A stretch of 64,000 nucleotides of DNA from Sinotaia quadrata (taxonomy: Eukaryota > Mollusca > Gastropoda > Architaenioglossa > Viviparidae). Numbering within the stretch: the stretch's first letter is position 1; each line of letters opens with the position of its first letter. The notes beneath the pieces are model-generated. The model was not told where the DNA came from. It saw only the letters and a program-made list of their open reading frames with translations, and ran no database searches. The stretch covers positions 75,538,663 to 75,602,662 of the forward strand of contig CM054177.1 in the NCBI GenBank assembly GCA_028829895.1. The letters are read 5' to 3'. Both the position numbers and the translations under genes were made by a program. Shown in pieces: positions 47,253 through 60,605 of this stretch.

Positions 47253-47491
47253 TGTTGACCTACCAGATTAAATTAAGATTATCCCAAATATTTAATGTAT
47301 TTTATACCGTCCCTGGCTTACTGACGTTGACCATGCTTATAGAAGGTGTTTTTCAAAACAATGTACAAACTGTCAGAAGTATGTAACAAACTAGAAAACA
47401 GTTGTACTTGAAAATGCCATTCTGAATCTTGCTTTATGAAACCTGTGTGGATATGGAGGTGAGCACATTCTCTAAGCAACAGATATAATCA

Positions 47492-47602
47492 GATGGTCAC
47501 AAGATAGTGATACTGTAGTGCACGTGATGGTCACAAGATAGTGATACTGTAGTGCACGTGACTGTCACAAGATAGTGATACTGTAGTGCACGTGATGGTT
47601 GA
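47492..47602. repeat. 34-bp minisatellite, 3 copies plus one distant unit
   Basis: Unit GATGGTCACAAGATAGTGAT then ACTGTAGTGCACGT at 47492, 47526 and 47560. A further copy lies 250 bp away at 47842-47884, with diverged sequence between. Confidence 0.93.
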
Positions 47603-48024
47603 TCACATATCAGACTTACATCAGTGGTGTTCAAGAGAGCAAGTGATTGTCACTGGATGGTCAAAGTGTTGGTGTACTATACTGTGCACGTGATAGTTCA
47701 GAAAACATTTGATTGGCTTACAAGGGGGCATATGGTATTCAGACCTCAATATAATCTCGTTAGGCGTACTAAAGCGTACTTGATAGTCAGTTCATCATTA
47801 GTCATTGATAAGCCTACAAAGTGCACTTGACAGTTCACCACGTGATGGTCACAAGATAGTGATATTGTAGTGCACGTGATGGTTGATGTTTCATAGCTTG
47901 TAGCACATACAGGCCATGGAGAGGTTTTGGGCTTCAAGTATTTTCTAATGCCTATTTCGTTGTTTTTTTGTTTGTGGAGGTGTGTGGGTGGTATAATCCA
48001 CTCAACTCTACTGCTTCTTTATAG

Positions 48025-48090
48025 TTGTTGTTGTTATTATTATTACTATTACTACTACTACAACTATTATTATTGTTATTATTATTACTG
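48025..48090. repeat. ATT/ACT trinucleotide tract
   Basis: TTGTTATTATTATTACTATT-type run. Confidence 0.9.
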
Positions 48091-49215
48091 GATAGTGGCA
48101 CACAAATATTAGCAAATGATATTCACAGGCAATTTGTATGCAGGCTTTATTAAATGAAATTAAGTGAACGCAGAGATAAAATTCACACTCAGTACATTGA
48201 TCTCTGACGGGACTTCTCGAACTAATCAGTTCCAATGAAATATACTCAAACTGGACCGCCTTAATATCAATAAAGTAATTCCTAACGTCATTCAAATGCC
48301 AAAGCCCCTAAATCACCCGCTACTTTATCGCGTTACAACATTCCTTTTAACTTTAAGTTTTCATCATGAAAGATCCACTTCTCAAATGTCGAAGGAGTTA
48401 CTTTAAGGAACAAAGAACGATTGCCACAAACGCATAGCAGTCTTCACCTCTTTCACAGCCTACTTCTTGTGAAGCAAATAACCTACGTAAAGGACAATAT
48501 GTACATGTTAAAGCTCCAATTTCTGGATTTATATCGCATGAATTTCAGTTTCTAACTAAATAAAGTTTCTGTCCATTCCTTTTCATTTAAAGTAATAAAA
48601 TATTTTTTTTCTTGTCAAAAGTAAATAGATGAACTGAATTATTTTGTCATCTGGTAACGACTACGAGAGCAAGTAGAAAGCTTACGAGACCACGAATCGC
48701 AAAAAAAAAAAAAAAGAACTATTTTACGAGAGCGACTATTCACCTCTTCGTCACTGGATCTGAAACACTCACAACAATGGTTACTAGTCACGTCATCTTC
48801 GAAACCATTCAAGAAATAACAACAACAAAAATATAGCGTCCGTAGTTTATTTCCAGAGGAAATAATGAACACTTTGGCTGCTTTAAATGTAAATCGTGGA
48901 TATTTCCCTCTGCAGCAGATCTTTAGGTGATGGAAATGGCAAAACCATGTAGAGGCGCAAAGTGTCCGACTTCTTTCTGCGCGCGCTAATAAAATCGGCA
49001 GCTACTTTCATGGCTTGAAGAGCCTTTTACCAGGAGTGCGTGGTTGACAAGTCTAAAGAGTTATTGTCCTTACTATCGTTAAGTGGCGGTGTTTTGAGTT
49101 CTTCTGACCTCGCTTAGACTGAATGCTTCAGTCGATATTCCGATTAGCCAAAATAGAATGAATATATGTTTAGTTATCTATTTATTTATGATGTAATCAG
49201 AGCTTGCACGTTTTT

Positions 49216-49218
<3 letters not shown>
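48091..49218. other. Intronic stretch
   Basis: Unique DNA, with a GC-richer spot (CGCGCGC) near 48980. No gene. Confidence 0.4.
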
Positions 49219-49250
<32 letters not shown>

Positions 49251-49262
49251 CACAAACACACA
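49219..49262. repeat. (CA)n microsatellite
   Basis: About 20 CA units with AAAA interruption. Confidence 0.95.
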
Positions 49263-50924
49263 TTTAATTGTAAATTTGATTTTTTAAAATTGAGAATGCT
49301 TAACGTTTGATAAAAATCTTCACTTTGATGTCCTAAGTACTGTTTGCTGGTTGTATATACTCTGACATCAAGTGCAATCTGAAGTCAAATAGATTCTCCT
49401 TATTATTCTGTGAATAAAAAATGAAAGACTTAGGACTTTATTAATCGTTGGTGTAGACTATAATACCTTAGGTAAGTAGTGTTCCTGTGGTGAAATAGAT
49501 GTTTACGACCTGTTAAGATGTAGGTGAAGGATGCAGAGGGGTAACGAGGAATGGCAGGATGGGGGAACTGCTAGCCGGATACGAGACGCCCATATTTGGT
49601 CATTTGCATTCCTTGTTATGACGTGGTAGAATCTGCTAGTTTACGTAGAGACCATTCATATATACACGTATCAACGATCAATGATTCGCACACACACATT
49701 CACGGCACCCACATGTCCAAGGGTCAACTGCTTGCACACGAATTACGACAGTGGTAAATATAATTGACTTCTCTAAAATATTTGTATATATTATTGATAG
49801 AATGTTGTGTAAAATATTTATGTGTTTTGTTAAATGATTGTGTGAACTAATGTATTTCTTCTCACAGAAACTAAGTGGCGTTAGCAATGATTACATTTAT
49901 GTAGAAATGTTGAGATGGCATAAGGAAGTGTATTCGGCATGCTCACGCTTGTTAAACTATTTGTTGCTGGTAGAGCTAAATAGAGAGAAAATGATTGTCT
50001 AATGAATATCGCTGTGAACCACTTGCTGGACATATTGTATTTAAGAATTTATGCATTTTGAGGAGTAAAATCTTTACTATACACTTTTATATATTTTATT
50101 GATTTTATGAATTGTAAGTTAGTATGTAGCTAATGAGTTGTGATGAATTTGTAAAGAGTAGTCTATCGCTGTCGCCATGAAACCTAAATGATTTTTCATG
50201 ATTAGGTTGCTATAGAAGAATGTTGTTCATTACAGCCAGTTCCAGGCCTGAAACTATGCCAATCTCAGGATCCTCTGACGACAATGTCTAACACACATAT
50301 ATGATACCTAGTTGGTCATACCTGGAAGACAACCATAACGTGATGTCACTTATGTCAAGGACACTGTGAGCTGTTGCAAGTCTTCACGAGACTCTAGTTA
50401 AGTGTACTCTCTCCAAATGAACTGATCAGTTGAATACAAACTTTAATACGAATAATCGGGTGGGGCAGAATAGATGGGCTCTCGAATTTTCTGCGATCGA
50501 AATTGATGTCTTTTTATTACTATTGTTGTTATTAAATTTTACTTTGTTATCTTCACCCATGTTACATCATTTGTTGTAATCGTTGACTAAACAGCTGGTA
50601 TGGGGGCTAAGCTGGAGAAATAATATCATAATCATAACTAATAATAAAGGGGGAGATAACTTTACCAGCTTGGGCATGTCAGCTGGTTTATCTGTCGGTA
50701 TGTCATTTGAGTAATATCCCTAATCTTTGGCATATTCGTAGAAGATAAATCAGGCCGTCCAGCTGTTGCTAGCATTAGAAGAGTATCGATACCTAATATT
50801 GATATTTGGGAGTCTGATATAGTGACAGGGTCATTAAACATAACTGGACACGTGACATACATCTTGCCAATATAACATATTGTTTAATTTATATGTACAT
50901 ATACATTATATTATATAGTTCTAT
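49263..50924. other. Intronic stretch
   Basis: AT-rich unique DNA. No coding exon recognised. Confidence 0.4.
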
Positions 50925-51300
50925 TTTATGTCATTCCAAAGGGGGCAAATTGCTTAAACATGGCAGCGATAGAATTTCAAATGTTCTTTCTTACCTCACT
51001 GTAAAAGGGATAAATTGCTCAAATATGGCAACACTAGAATTTAAAATTTTTTACTTAAGCCATTGTAAAGGGACCGATTGTTCAAATATGACATCGATAG
51101 AAAGGAAAATGTTCTTTCTTACGTCATTATAAATGGACCAATTGTTCAAAAATGACATTGATGGAATTGAAAAGTGTTGGTCATTTTAAAGAGGACAAAT
51201 TGTTCACATGTGACGATAGAATGGTAAAGTGTTCTTTTTTAACGTCATTGTAAAGAGGACAAATTGTTCATATGTGACGATAGAATGGTAAAGTGTTCCG
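50925..51300. repeat. About 64-bp diverged minisatellite, 6 copies
   Basis: AAATTGCTCAAATATGG-like blocks at 50947, 51012, 51076 and 51140, then shortened copies. Confidence 0.85.
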
Positions 51301-52386
51301 TTTTTCGTTATTGTAAATTTTTCAGTGATTTTTAACCTTAAGGGTGGTAGACTGTTTCATTGTAAGCCAACATGACAACAGCAAATTATTTTAAATCACA
51401 ATTATGAAGGTAAGTCGGTTCCACAGTTTATAATTGGATCTGAGGCCTTGTTTCTTAACATGTTGTTCATAAGGTCTTTACAGGCTCTATAAATCAAACT
51501 ATTTAACTAATTTAATAGGCTATATAAATCACAGGCTGTATAAATCAAACTGTCCTTTTTGAATGAGTTAGACAAGCATTACTAAAGTGGTCAGATACAA
51601 TTTTTATGTAAGATAGGTTTTCAATTTAATATTATTTCTTCCATGAAAATTAAGACGTGTGGTTGCGGTGTGCGTGGTGGGTGCCCTTTGGTTGCTTTAT
51701 TTTTAAGGTAAAACAGCCTATTTTATCAGTAAAAATGGTAATTTTCTTTCTAATAAAGGAAATTGGTAAATGTTCTACAGCTGAATATGAGCCATTTCTA
51801 AAAAAATCCACTTCAGAATTGGAAATTCTGGTCGATTCTCATGACCACAGCGGGGGACGCTTTCATGAAATAAATGAGAAATCGTGGTCAATTTTCTTCG
51901 ACACATAGAAAGAGAGGCTTGTAACTATATATAGAAAATGATATTCAGAGTGCGCCATTGAATTTCACAAATTTTCTGCCGCTTTGAAGCATTGATGGCA
52001 AAGGAATATTTTCTTAATTGAACATTCCAACCAATACCGATGTCTAAGAAGTACTAGAGTCCCGCGAATAGCAGTTAAGGATCAAAACCTGAATACAGAT
52101 GTCAGAGCAGTGATTATAATTCAGAAGAAAAGGAACAGGGAGTCTTGATTGTGTGCACGTTTCAGAGGTAATGGATCTCTATGGTATGTTTCTGTGGTTG
52201 ACCATGTGTTTGTTACGTGTCGGTTAAGCTTGTAAAGGTCTGTGGGTTTGTTCCCACAAGTTTACTTTTTCCTTTGTTGTTGTATTTGGTTTTCTTTAAG
52301 GGTTAAGAATTAGTTTGTTTACTTAAGGTTTTTTAAATACTCGTTTTACATGATTTACTTATTCCATTAATCACTTAGTTAGATTT
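51301..52386. other. Intronic stretch
   Basis: A plus frame at 51657-51908 has no family resemblance and no splice context. Otherwise no features seen. Confidence 0.4.
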
Positions 52387-52414
52387 CATTCATTCATTCA
52401 TTCATTCATTCATT
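52387..52414. repeat. (ATTC)n microsatellite
   Basis: Seven ATTC units. Confidence 0.93.
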
Positions 52415-52479
52415 AGTAGTAGTAACATTGTTGCTATTATTATTATTGCTGCTGTTAGTGGCAATTATAATTAGCCTGT

Positions 52480-53350
52480 CCCAATTCCTAAACTTAATTT
52501 TTATATAATTTGTTAAATGTCAATGTGACATTACCTTCGGGTACTGCGCAAGATGATATTTTTGTACGTACCAGAGTTAAAATAATAACTCAGGTAACCA
52601 ATATGCTATAACTTGTTGAAATAATTAAAACCAGTTCCAAGCGGATGAGTAGTTTTTCTGACTAATAGTCTCATACTTGCTCATAACAATTTCTTCCATT
52701 TGGATGGACCAAAAGTTACTTTGTTGAAGAAAGTTCTATATTCTAATCACATTGATTTTAACAAAACTCATATCCGGTCATATAGGCGATTGTTAGCTTA
52801 TGGTAAATAAACTGACTGATAAAGAAAGAATGGAATATTTGAACATGTTTGCTATTGATCCGTGATTTAAATTTGAGAATGCTTATGTAATTGAACAATT
52901 CTTACATTCAGTAATTTGATTACATTGTGCACAATACTTGTGAATTTTGATTGTTGCTATATTTCTTATACTGTGTGTATATCGGGCTAATGAATATTGT
53001 TGCAGGCTTTGTAAGTTGAGAATGTTTGTAAGAGTGAAAGGAGTTTAGAGATGAATTATGACTGAAACTAAGGTTGCCATTAATTTGACTTTTGCAGAAA
53101 AGTGCATGCCTTTTGATGCTTTTGATGTTTTGTAAACAAACATTTATCAGTAAAGTGTCTTGTTGCAAAAGTGTGTGATTGTGAACATGTTCTAGCAACA
53201 GCTGCCATCATTGAAAAGGTTATGTACATTGACTATAATTATCTCTCTAAAAACTCCACTCTCATTTCTGTGATGAAACTATATCTACGAACTTGATTAT
53301 ATATACAGCGCTCCATTATTATATAATCAATTGTTGTATGTATTGATTGT
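52480..53350 (-). repeat. Dispersed repeat family R1, copy C (reverse)
   Basis: The reverse complement aligns with copies A and B: CCAGTTCCAAGCGGATGAGT, TCTGACTAATAGTCTCATAC, ATCGGGCTAATGAATATTG and ACTATAATTATCTCTCT all match copy A read backwards. It lacks the 17107-17360 segment of copy A. Confidence 0.8.
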
Positions 53351-53795
53351 CAATTTAATAAACAAATTGTTAAATTTATTAACCTTCTTGCATATATATT
53401 AAATGCTTATGTTAGAGCAATAGTGGGTTGATTGGGGTTGGTTAAAAAAAAAAGACGGATGTTTATTACTCCTTTAGTAAGATTCCAATTGCAGAAACAT
53501 TATGTGACAGTAAAACGTCCATTTGTATTATTGTGTAAAAAGTAGAGTTTTACGACACGCTTCTAATTCGCCAAGTGAGAGACAGGTTGGTCTTGTGGGA
53601 AAATTACTAATAACTTTGAATTCAGATTCTCAATCACTTGTAATTGGTTATTTGTTATTAATTAATAAATAATAACCATAACGAGTGAAGGGTGCCGAGA
53701 GGTGCCTCACTGTTATTGTTAGCTTTGTTAATATTATTGTTTTTCTTACTATTGTTGCCAGTGAAAACGTTTCGCCGATTCTGTGCCACATACTT

Positions 53796-54834
53796 TTATT
53801 TGACCTCCATTGTTGTCGTTGTTGTCAGCGGCGGTTTTTTTGGCGTTGTTGTTGGTGTCGTAGTTGTGGCTACTGTTGTTGATTCTGTTGTTGTTGCTGT
53901 TGTAGTCTGATGTGTTGTGGTGGACATCTTTTTCTTTTATGGCCTTGTTCTGTGGTTATTGTAGCCTGGTATTCTGTTGATGTGTTTGTTGGTGTTGCTG
54001 TTTCCGTTGATGCTGCTCGTGGTGGAGTGGCTGGCGTAGATGAGAGTAGTGGAGCACTTGGTAACTTGGTGAGCTCTTTAAGAGCGGTTTCTACTTCTGT
54101 CTCAGTCTGTATGTCGGTTGACTTGACATCGTCGGCTTCAGTTTGTATTAATTTTCTTTTAATTCTGTTGTGATCGTCTGAGTGCTGGTGATTTTGTAAT
54201 TTTTCTTTTTCGTCTTCTGCCTTTGTTGGGACTGTTGCTTGTATTTATTTTCCCTGGTTGTAGTAATTGGAGTATGTTTTTTCCCCTCTGTTGTAGTAGT
54301 CGAGGTCTGAGAATGCGCCTTTGTCCCTGTTTTAACGTCTGTGTGGAGTTTGTTTTCGTAGTTGGAAGAATTTTCCTTCTCGCCTGTACTTGGGGTGTTT
54401 GCATGTCGCTTGACTTCAATGTAGGTTTGCACGATGAAGGGAGATGAGTTTCGCTTGAATTCAATGTAGGTTTGCAAGATGAAGGGAGGTGTTTCAAGAG
54501 CCTGGTACAGTGATAAAGTGCAAACAAGAGCTTTCGTATTTTTGTCTTGGTCTGATTCATCCCCTTCTGGGTTCTTGTAAAAGACGGACCAGAGTAGAGC
54601 ATTGAAAGCATTGTTGATTGCTTGGTGTTCTATTTTTAGCTCATAGTCATAAGGTGTCACTGACCATGTGTGGGTGGTTTCATCGTCTTCAGTTTCGACA
54701 CTATGTAGTTCTTAGTAGGCGATTGAACTAGCATCGTCTTGCAGATCCTTTTGCCTCTTCTTAATCTGTGTTTTCAGTTTTTTATTAAGTCACGGGATAA
54801 AGTGTATCGTGACTGGTTGTACTGTTTCTCCTGC
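53796..54834 (-). pseudogene. Frameshifted Thr-rich protein relic, unknown family
   Basis: On the minus strand an acceptor (CAAGCACTTTTCAG) is followed at 54834 by one reading frame that runs to 54148 but is broken by TGA (54790-54792) and TAA (54712-54714). The product between stops includes PYDYELKIEHQAINNAFNAL and a 15-residue tandem duplication (FILQTYIEFKRNSSP, then FIVQTYIEVKRHANTP), then a Ser/Thr/Lys-rich part. A second frame continues coding-like (VKSTDIQTETEVETALKELT, then Pro/Thr-rich) to a TAG at 53870-53872. A third frame takes over near 53935 (STTTHQTTTATTTEST) and ends at TAA 53796-53798, overlapping AATAAA. One product split over three frames with two premature stops suggests a decayed gene for a mucin-like Thr-rich protein. 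The (GTT)n-like composition at 53690-53910 could mimic this, so the 3' part is weaker. Confidence 0.45.
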
Positions 54835-55081
54835 CTGAAAAGTGCTTGGAACTAGGCAGTAGGGCTGTTCTCCCAGTGTCGCCCTAAAAAGATCTTGGGA
54901 GTAGGCAGTAGGGCTGTTCTCCCAGTGTCGCCCTGAAAAGAGCTTGGGAGTAGGCAGTTGGGCTATTCTCTCAGTGTCGCCCTGAAAAGATCTTGGGAGT
55001 AGGCAGTAAGGCTGTTCTCCCAGTGTCGCCCTGAAAAGAGCTTAGGAGTAGGCAGTAGGGATGTTCTCCCAGTGTCGCCTG
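54835..55081. repeat. 49-bp minisatellite, 5 copies
   Basis: Unit TAGGCAGTAGGGCTGTTCTC then CCAGTGTCGCCCTGAAAAG, starting at about 54853, 54902, 54951, 55000 and 55049. Directly upstream (minus sense) of the pseudogene, and its TTTCAG boundary is repeated in each unit. Confidence 0.95.
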
Positions 55082-55290
55082 ATAGGCGCTTGGCACGGCG
55101 CGTCTTCTGTCCATCCTGTATTCGGTGGACTGCTGAAGGTGTGGAACAGAGAGTAAAGACGTCTAATCGGCTCGGCTGATAAAGCCATGAATGTTGCAGC
55201 CTTGCTGAATGCAAGCACTTTTGTGAAACTACAAAATGTTAATCCGGTTTTCCAGCCCAGCCAGTCGGCTACATTTTGACATTATTTGTC
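55082..55290 (-). other. Open minus-strand stretch upstream of the pseudogene
   Basis: A frame of about 70-80 codons without ATG at its start (WKTGLTFCSFTKVLAFSKAA, then MALSAEPIRRLYSLFHTF) lies before the 49-bp array. It may be an earlier part of the same decayed gene. No family recognised. Confidence 0.25.
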
Positions 55291-55814
55291 AGTCCTTCTA
55301 TTCCATTATGTAAATGTCCAAGAACTAGCTGTTGTTCACTCGCATTCCCTGTAACGGTGCCATCATTCTGACACGTACGAAAAATCTTTATAAGTAGTAC
55401 AGAAAATAATTATGCAAATGTCCACCAGCTTTTGAGGATTGTAGAGAGTGGTTTTCTTTCTGATCTTAGTAGCATTTCTCTAAAATATTGTAAGTATTGT
55501 TCTTTCTTTCTTATTTCCGTTCGTAAAATATGCGTAAACACTCAACTGACAATTGCTTTCATGGCTTACTTTTAGACTTGACATTTTTTCCACCAAAGAA
55601 ATCTTTTGTTGCTGTCAAGTTATAGAAAGGTGCCGCGCCCAGGTACTTCAATTATTATTAATCGATTTATTATAACTGGTCGACATTCGTTTAGAATCGT
55701 GTAGTTGCTTTTAACACTGTATTTTCAAAAGTTCTATATAGACTGAAATTCCAGAAAATCTAAAATCTTCTGGGAATTTTTCAAATAAGAAAAACGAATC
55801 AACTCTCATTCTTT
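55291..55814. other. Intronic stretch
   Basis: Unique AT-rich DNA, nothing recognised. Confidence 0.4.
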
Positions 55815-56081
55815 ATTCAGTGAAGCGAGGCGTTCTAGAGGCTTTTAACCTGAAATGTTACATTGTCATTCAGTGAAGCGAGGCGTTCTAGAGGCTTTTA
55901 ACCTGAAATGTTACATTGTCATTCAGTGAAGCGAGGCGTTCTAGAGGATTTTAACCTGAAATGTTACATTGTCATTCAGTGAAGCGAGGCGTTCTAGAGG
56001 CTTTTAACCTGAAATGTTACATTGTCATTCAGTGAAGCGTGGCGTTCTAGAGGCTTTTAACCTGAAATGTTACATTGTCAC
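55815..56081. repeat. 53-bp minisatellite, 5 copies
   Basis: Unit ATTCAGTGAAGCGAGGCGTT then CTAGAGGCTTTTAACCTGAA and ATGTTACATTGTC. At most one or two changes per copy, so recent. Confidence 0.97.
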
Positions 56082-56611
56082 TGCAAGAGCAATCCAATTT
56101 AACAGGAATTCGAAAATTGTCATCCAATACCGCAATAGTTCCAACATATATTACTTTTACTTATATATAATTATTTAAAACAAAGCTCTGACATGTAAAG
56201 TTGAACTAGACAAGGACTTAAATGGAAATGATTTGCTAACTAAAGAAATAAAAAAAAATTAAATCGAAGAACTTTCTTGTTGTATTATTACAGAGATAGT
56301 TTACTCCATCACTAAAATTATTAAACAATTCTTTTTCTTTCAATATCGTTTTTATATGCTGTATTATAGGTAGATATATTATTTTAATAAAACACCTCTT
56401 TGTAGGCGGGTCTGTTACACACCGTGTGACCTGTTACGTTCTCTTATTTCTTATATCTTAATGTCAATCTCTACGTGGTTTTGTGGTGTCGATCCGTGCT
56501 CAGCTTTCAGCAAGCTGTTGTTTGTCTCACGCAAGTGCATTCAGTGGACTTAATTCTTTGAATGATGACACGATTTTAAAGAATTCCAACAGCACACACA
56601 CAAAAAGTCAC
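56082..56611. other. Intronic stretch
   Basis: AT-rich unique DNA. No feature recognised. Confidence 0.4.
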
Positions 56612-57010
56612 ATGTTCACACGCAAGTGTACAAAATCTGGTTACAGGGTAGGGCACACACACATGTGCAAATACGGGTTACAGAGTAGGGCACACACAAG
56701 TGTACAAATAGGGGTTACAAAGTACGTTACACACACGTGTACAAAAGGGTTACAGAATAAGTCATACACAAGTGTACAAATACGGGTTACAGAATAAGTC
56801 ATACACAAGTGTACAAATACGGGTTACAGAATAAGTCACACACAAGTGTACAAATACGGGTTACAGAATAAGTCATACACAAGTGTACAAATACGGGTTA
56901 CAGAATAAGTCACGCACGTGTACAAGTGCGAGTTATAGAGTAATAGTCACACACAAGAGTATACAAATGCGTGTTATAGAGTAAAAGTTACACATAAATG
57001 TACAGATGTG
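56612..57010. repeat. 37-bp minisatellite, about 10 copies
   Basis: Unit AAGTGTACAAATACGGGTTA then CAGAATAAGTCATACAC. Central copies are nearly identical and outer ones diverged. Confidence 0.94.
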
Positions 57011-58373
57011 AGTCACATGCTTGCATGATTCCAGAACTTACATCTAATCGAATAAATAAATAATAATAATGAAAAACTGAAGATTTCCTAGATAACCTTG
57101 TAGGTTTTTTATTTGTTTAGGATTGGGTTATATGTTTGAGTATCTTTTAGAAGAGTATATTATGCTCTGTGTGTGTCTCTCTCTCTCTATATATATATAT
57201 ATTCTTCACAAAATGAAAAGTTCTCTGCCTTGTTTTCTTGAAGAAAGTAAGGCCCGGCTAAATGCGCTAGTCGGGCTATGATTGTGAGGGAGGAGAATGC
57301 CAGGAACACACACACATAAACACACGCACGCACGCACACACACAAAGAAATTATAATTACGTCGTAGCAACGTAGCCCAGTATTATTATGATTCATAGTT
57401 CTTGCCAACAATGCCTACAGGAAGTTGGCCGGAAGAGGTCACAAGTGCTCGGTTTGATTAGTGCAAATTATTTCTTTTCGCAATCGTCTCTGCTTGCTAT
57501 ACGGTAATAGCAAAGGAACAAAAGAGCGCTTTTCATTTTGAGCTAAAAATACCTTCTCACAACGGTTCTGGAAATAACTTAACTGACCGTGGGCTGGAAA
57601 CTACATCGTCTATTCCAAACCCGTCCCCTCGGTTGTAAAGAAGTATAGATCGCTTCCCTGAGAAGTGCGATCGAAAGTAACGCAGCTTGCCCGCGCCGAG
57701 CAGTAAACTTTAACGGCACAAATTGGGTGTTCTGCCCACATAATAGACTATCAGTGTTTCATCGCCTTTGCCAAGGTATTTTGATTACTTTGTGACATGG
57801 AAGATGACAGTTTTGGCAGTCGCTAGGAACGGAATCGACTGCCTCTGTTACCAGGCGATCGCTGTCAAGTAAGATTGGCAAGCTTGCTTGCCTCATAGGG
57901 ATGTCACTGGCCAGCAGAAAGTGCAGCACTGTTGGATATAAAAATGCTGCAGCGTGGTTACAAAACGCTGCCAATCGCAATTTTTAAAAATTGAAATTTG
58001 TTCTGTTCGGCACTGGGTCGATTTCTTTTAGTGGCAGTGCATTCAACAGTAGTATTTTTTAAATTGTCATAGATTAATTCGAGAATATTTTTCCTCATAC
58101 AAATCGAGTGGATTTCAACAACCATTAGCCACAAAAGTTTAGACATAAAAATCGTTCAAGTAATATCCTGCTTCCTTGCATCCTGGCCATTGTTTTCGGG
58201 AGAATTGTTACTAAAGCACGCTCAGTTGAGGGCGACAGATCTTTAAGCAGTTCGTAAGATCGATAATGGTAAATTTGAGAAGCTATTCAGAAATGGGCAA
58301 TGTCAAAATGAAAGTTGGAGAAAATGTGAGAATATTGAAAGTGAGAAAGAAATTAAATTTGTTTTGCGCTTGT
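57011..58373. other. Intronic stretch
   Basis: Short (CT)n(AT)n at 57174-57202 and a CA run at 57306-57342. The GC-richer part, 57590-57960, has no identifiable gene. Confidence 0.4.
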
Positions 58374-58650
58374 CTTGTTGATGTCCTTCATGGAGGGCGA
58401 GGTTCTGTTGAGTCCTTCATGGAGCGCGAGATTCTGTTGATGTCCTTCATGGAGCGCGAGGTTCTGTTGATATCCTTCATTGAAATGAGGTTCTGTTGAT
58501 ATCCTTCATTGAAATGAGGTTCTGTTGATGTCCTTCATGGAACGTGAGGTTCTATTGATATCCTTCATTGAAATGAGGTTCTGTTGATGTCCTTCATATA
58601 ACGTGAGGTTCTGTTGATGTCCTTCATAGAACGTGAGGTTCTGTTGATAT
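58374..58650. repeat. 30-bp minisatellite, 9 copies
   Basis: Unit TGATGTCCTTCATGGAGCGC then GAGGTTCTGT, with a TATCCTTCATTGAAAT variant form alternating in the middle. Confidence 0.95.
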
Positions 58651-60091
58651 CTTTTCAGTGAAGTTCTTTCCAACGCGCATGTGAAAGTTTTTCAATGTTT
58701 GACTCAGAAACCAGTTAAAATACAAAATCGATCATTGCGCCAATGATGTCCATTGTATTTATTTCTATCACTGCATGAAGTGAATGCTCGGGGATTAAAC
58801 ACAAAAAACGTAAGTCTGTATTTCGTCCTAAGACGATTGTTTATCCTAGCATTTGGACGCAATGTGGATCTCTGAATACTTATCAATGCAAAACTGTATC
58901 ATTAACTCAGCTTTTGGCACAATACTAGATCGTATTCACACTCATTAACTTTGGATAAGCATAATGCATTCCTTTGTGCAGTCGTGAAACGCCAAGCATA
59001 ACGGAGATAATTAGTTCGTAAAAGTCCCTCCGTGACAAAGCGCGACTCATACTTTTACCTCAAGACGACCAGACTGGAGTTTGATAGGTCAGGATCTTCT
59101 TACAGATGCCAGCACTATTGTGACATTGGTTATGCTACCCTTTACTGACATGCCCTCATTTCTAGCAAGTTGTGACGCAACCAGCCTTGGGTGCAGTAGC
59201 ACTGAGGCGCGTCCTCTAAGAAAGACTTTTTAAAGCCTTGTCCCTGTCATATACCACCTGTCAGTAAAAGTAAAAAAAATAATGCTTTTAAGAGGGCCAG
59301 TACTGTTTCTGTTTGTTGTTGGGTATTTTTTCTTAGTCATTCACATTATGTTTACTTATCCTTCTCTATAGAAATATTTACTTTACACTTGGCGCACATT
59401 TTTAATGAGACAGATTTATAAAACTTACGAGCGAGCGAGCGAGCGAGAGAGAGAGTGTAGAGAAAGATAAGTAGACAGATTTATAAAACTTATAAGTGGA
59501 CAGAGAAAAAAGACACACACATTACTCATACCGGAGAGAGGGAGAAATTGTTAAACAAGTGTCAGTACATGCCATATTATGTTAATGACACACTCAAAAT
59601 GCCCCAACTGCATTTATAAAAAATATTTACAGTTTTTAAGCGAGCGTATTAGTTAGGTATTGCTACAGCTACCTGCAATTCAAATACTTATGGAAGGGTA
59701 TTTTGCTTTAGTATTGGTGGCTAGGCGCGGCATGTTTTAAAATATAAGTGAAATTAAATCACATACTTTTATACTCGTGCTATTTGTTGAAACTGCTTGA
59801 CTGCCATGAACCTGGTAGCATGTGATAGTGTGGCAATAATATATATACCTAAAAGCTGATGACACAAAAAATGTAATACTGGCTTTTAAGAAGCATGATT
59901 GCGCTTTTCCCTTTTTAAAAGAAAACAAACTATATTTCCGTGTATTTACATATTCTATGGAAAATAAGAAATACAAAGATCGTTTCAATTCCGTTCTTAT
60001 TTCAAAAGAAAATAAATAAGTGTACACACACACTCTCTCTCTCTTTTCTCTCTCTCTCATACACGTGAGCAGACACTTGCGCACGAATACA
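58651..60091. other. Intronic stretch
   Basis: Contains a (GAGC)n(GA)n tract at 59428-59455 and a CT run near 60031-60058. A GC-richer piece at 59040-59230 is open in two minus frames, without a recognisable product. Confidence 0.4.
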
Positions 60092-60182
60092 CAAAAACAT
60101 ACACATATAGACCACAAACACACACCGAATTACACACAAACATACACATATAGACCACAAACACACACCGAATTACACACAA
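60092..60182. repeat. 43-bp duplication, 2 copies, CA-rich
   Basis: Unit ACATACACATATAGACCACA then AACACACACCGAATTACACAC. Confidence 0.9.
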
Positions 60183-60394
60183 AAGCGCATATAAAATGAT
60201 ATTTTAAGTTCATACTTTGTGCATTGCAACTTCAGGCAACACCCATCGAGTGTATGGTCTCTTAAACATGGAAATTGTGTACGGTCATATAATCAATTAG
60301 GTGTATGGTTTCAAAAAGTTACTTCAAACAATCTGTTAGTGCAGATCATTAATTTGCTGAAGTTAGCTCCTCACTAACCAACTGGTGTCCCCTG

Positions 60395-60605
60395 TTTGCT
60401 ATTCTAAAAGCTCGCAGTAACCATGGTTGATGCTCCCTTTTTGCTACTGTATACAACTCGCAGTAACCATGGTTGATGCTCCCTTTTTGCTACTGTATAA
60501 AACTCGCAGTAACCATGGTTGATGCTCCCTTTTTGCTACTGTATAAAACTCGCAGTAACCATGGTTGATGCTCCCTTTTTGCTACTGTATAAAACTCGCA
60601 GTAAT
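60395..60605. repeat. 46-bp minisatellite, 4.5 copies
   Basis: Unit GGTTGATGCTCCCTTTTTGC then TACTGTATAAAACTCGCAGT and AACCAT. Units at 60425, 60471, 60517 and 60563. Confidence 0.97.
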
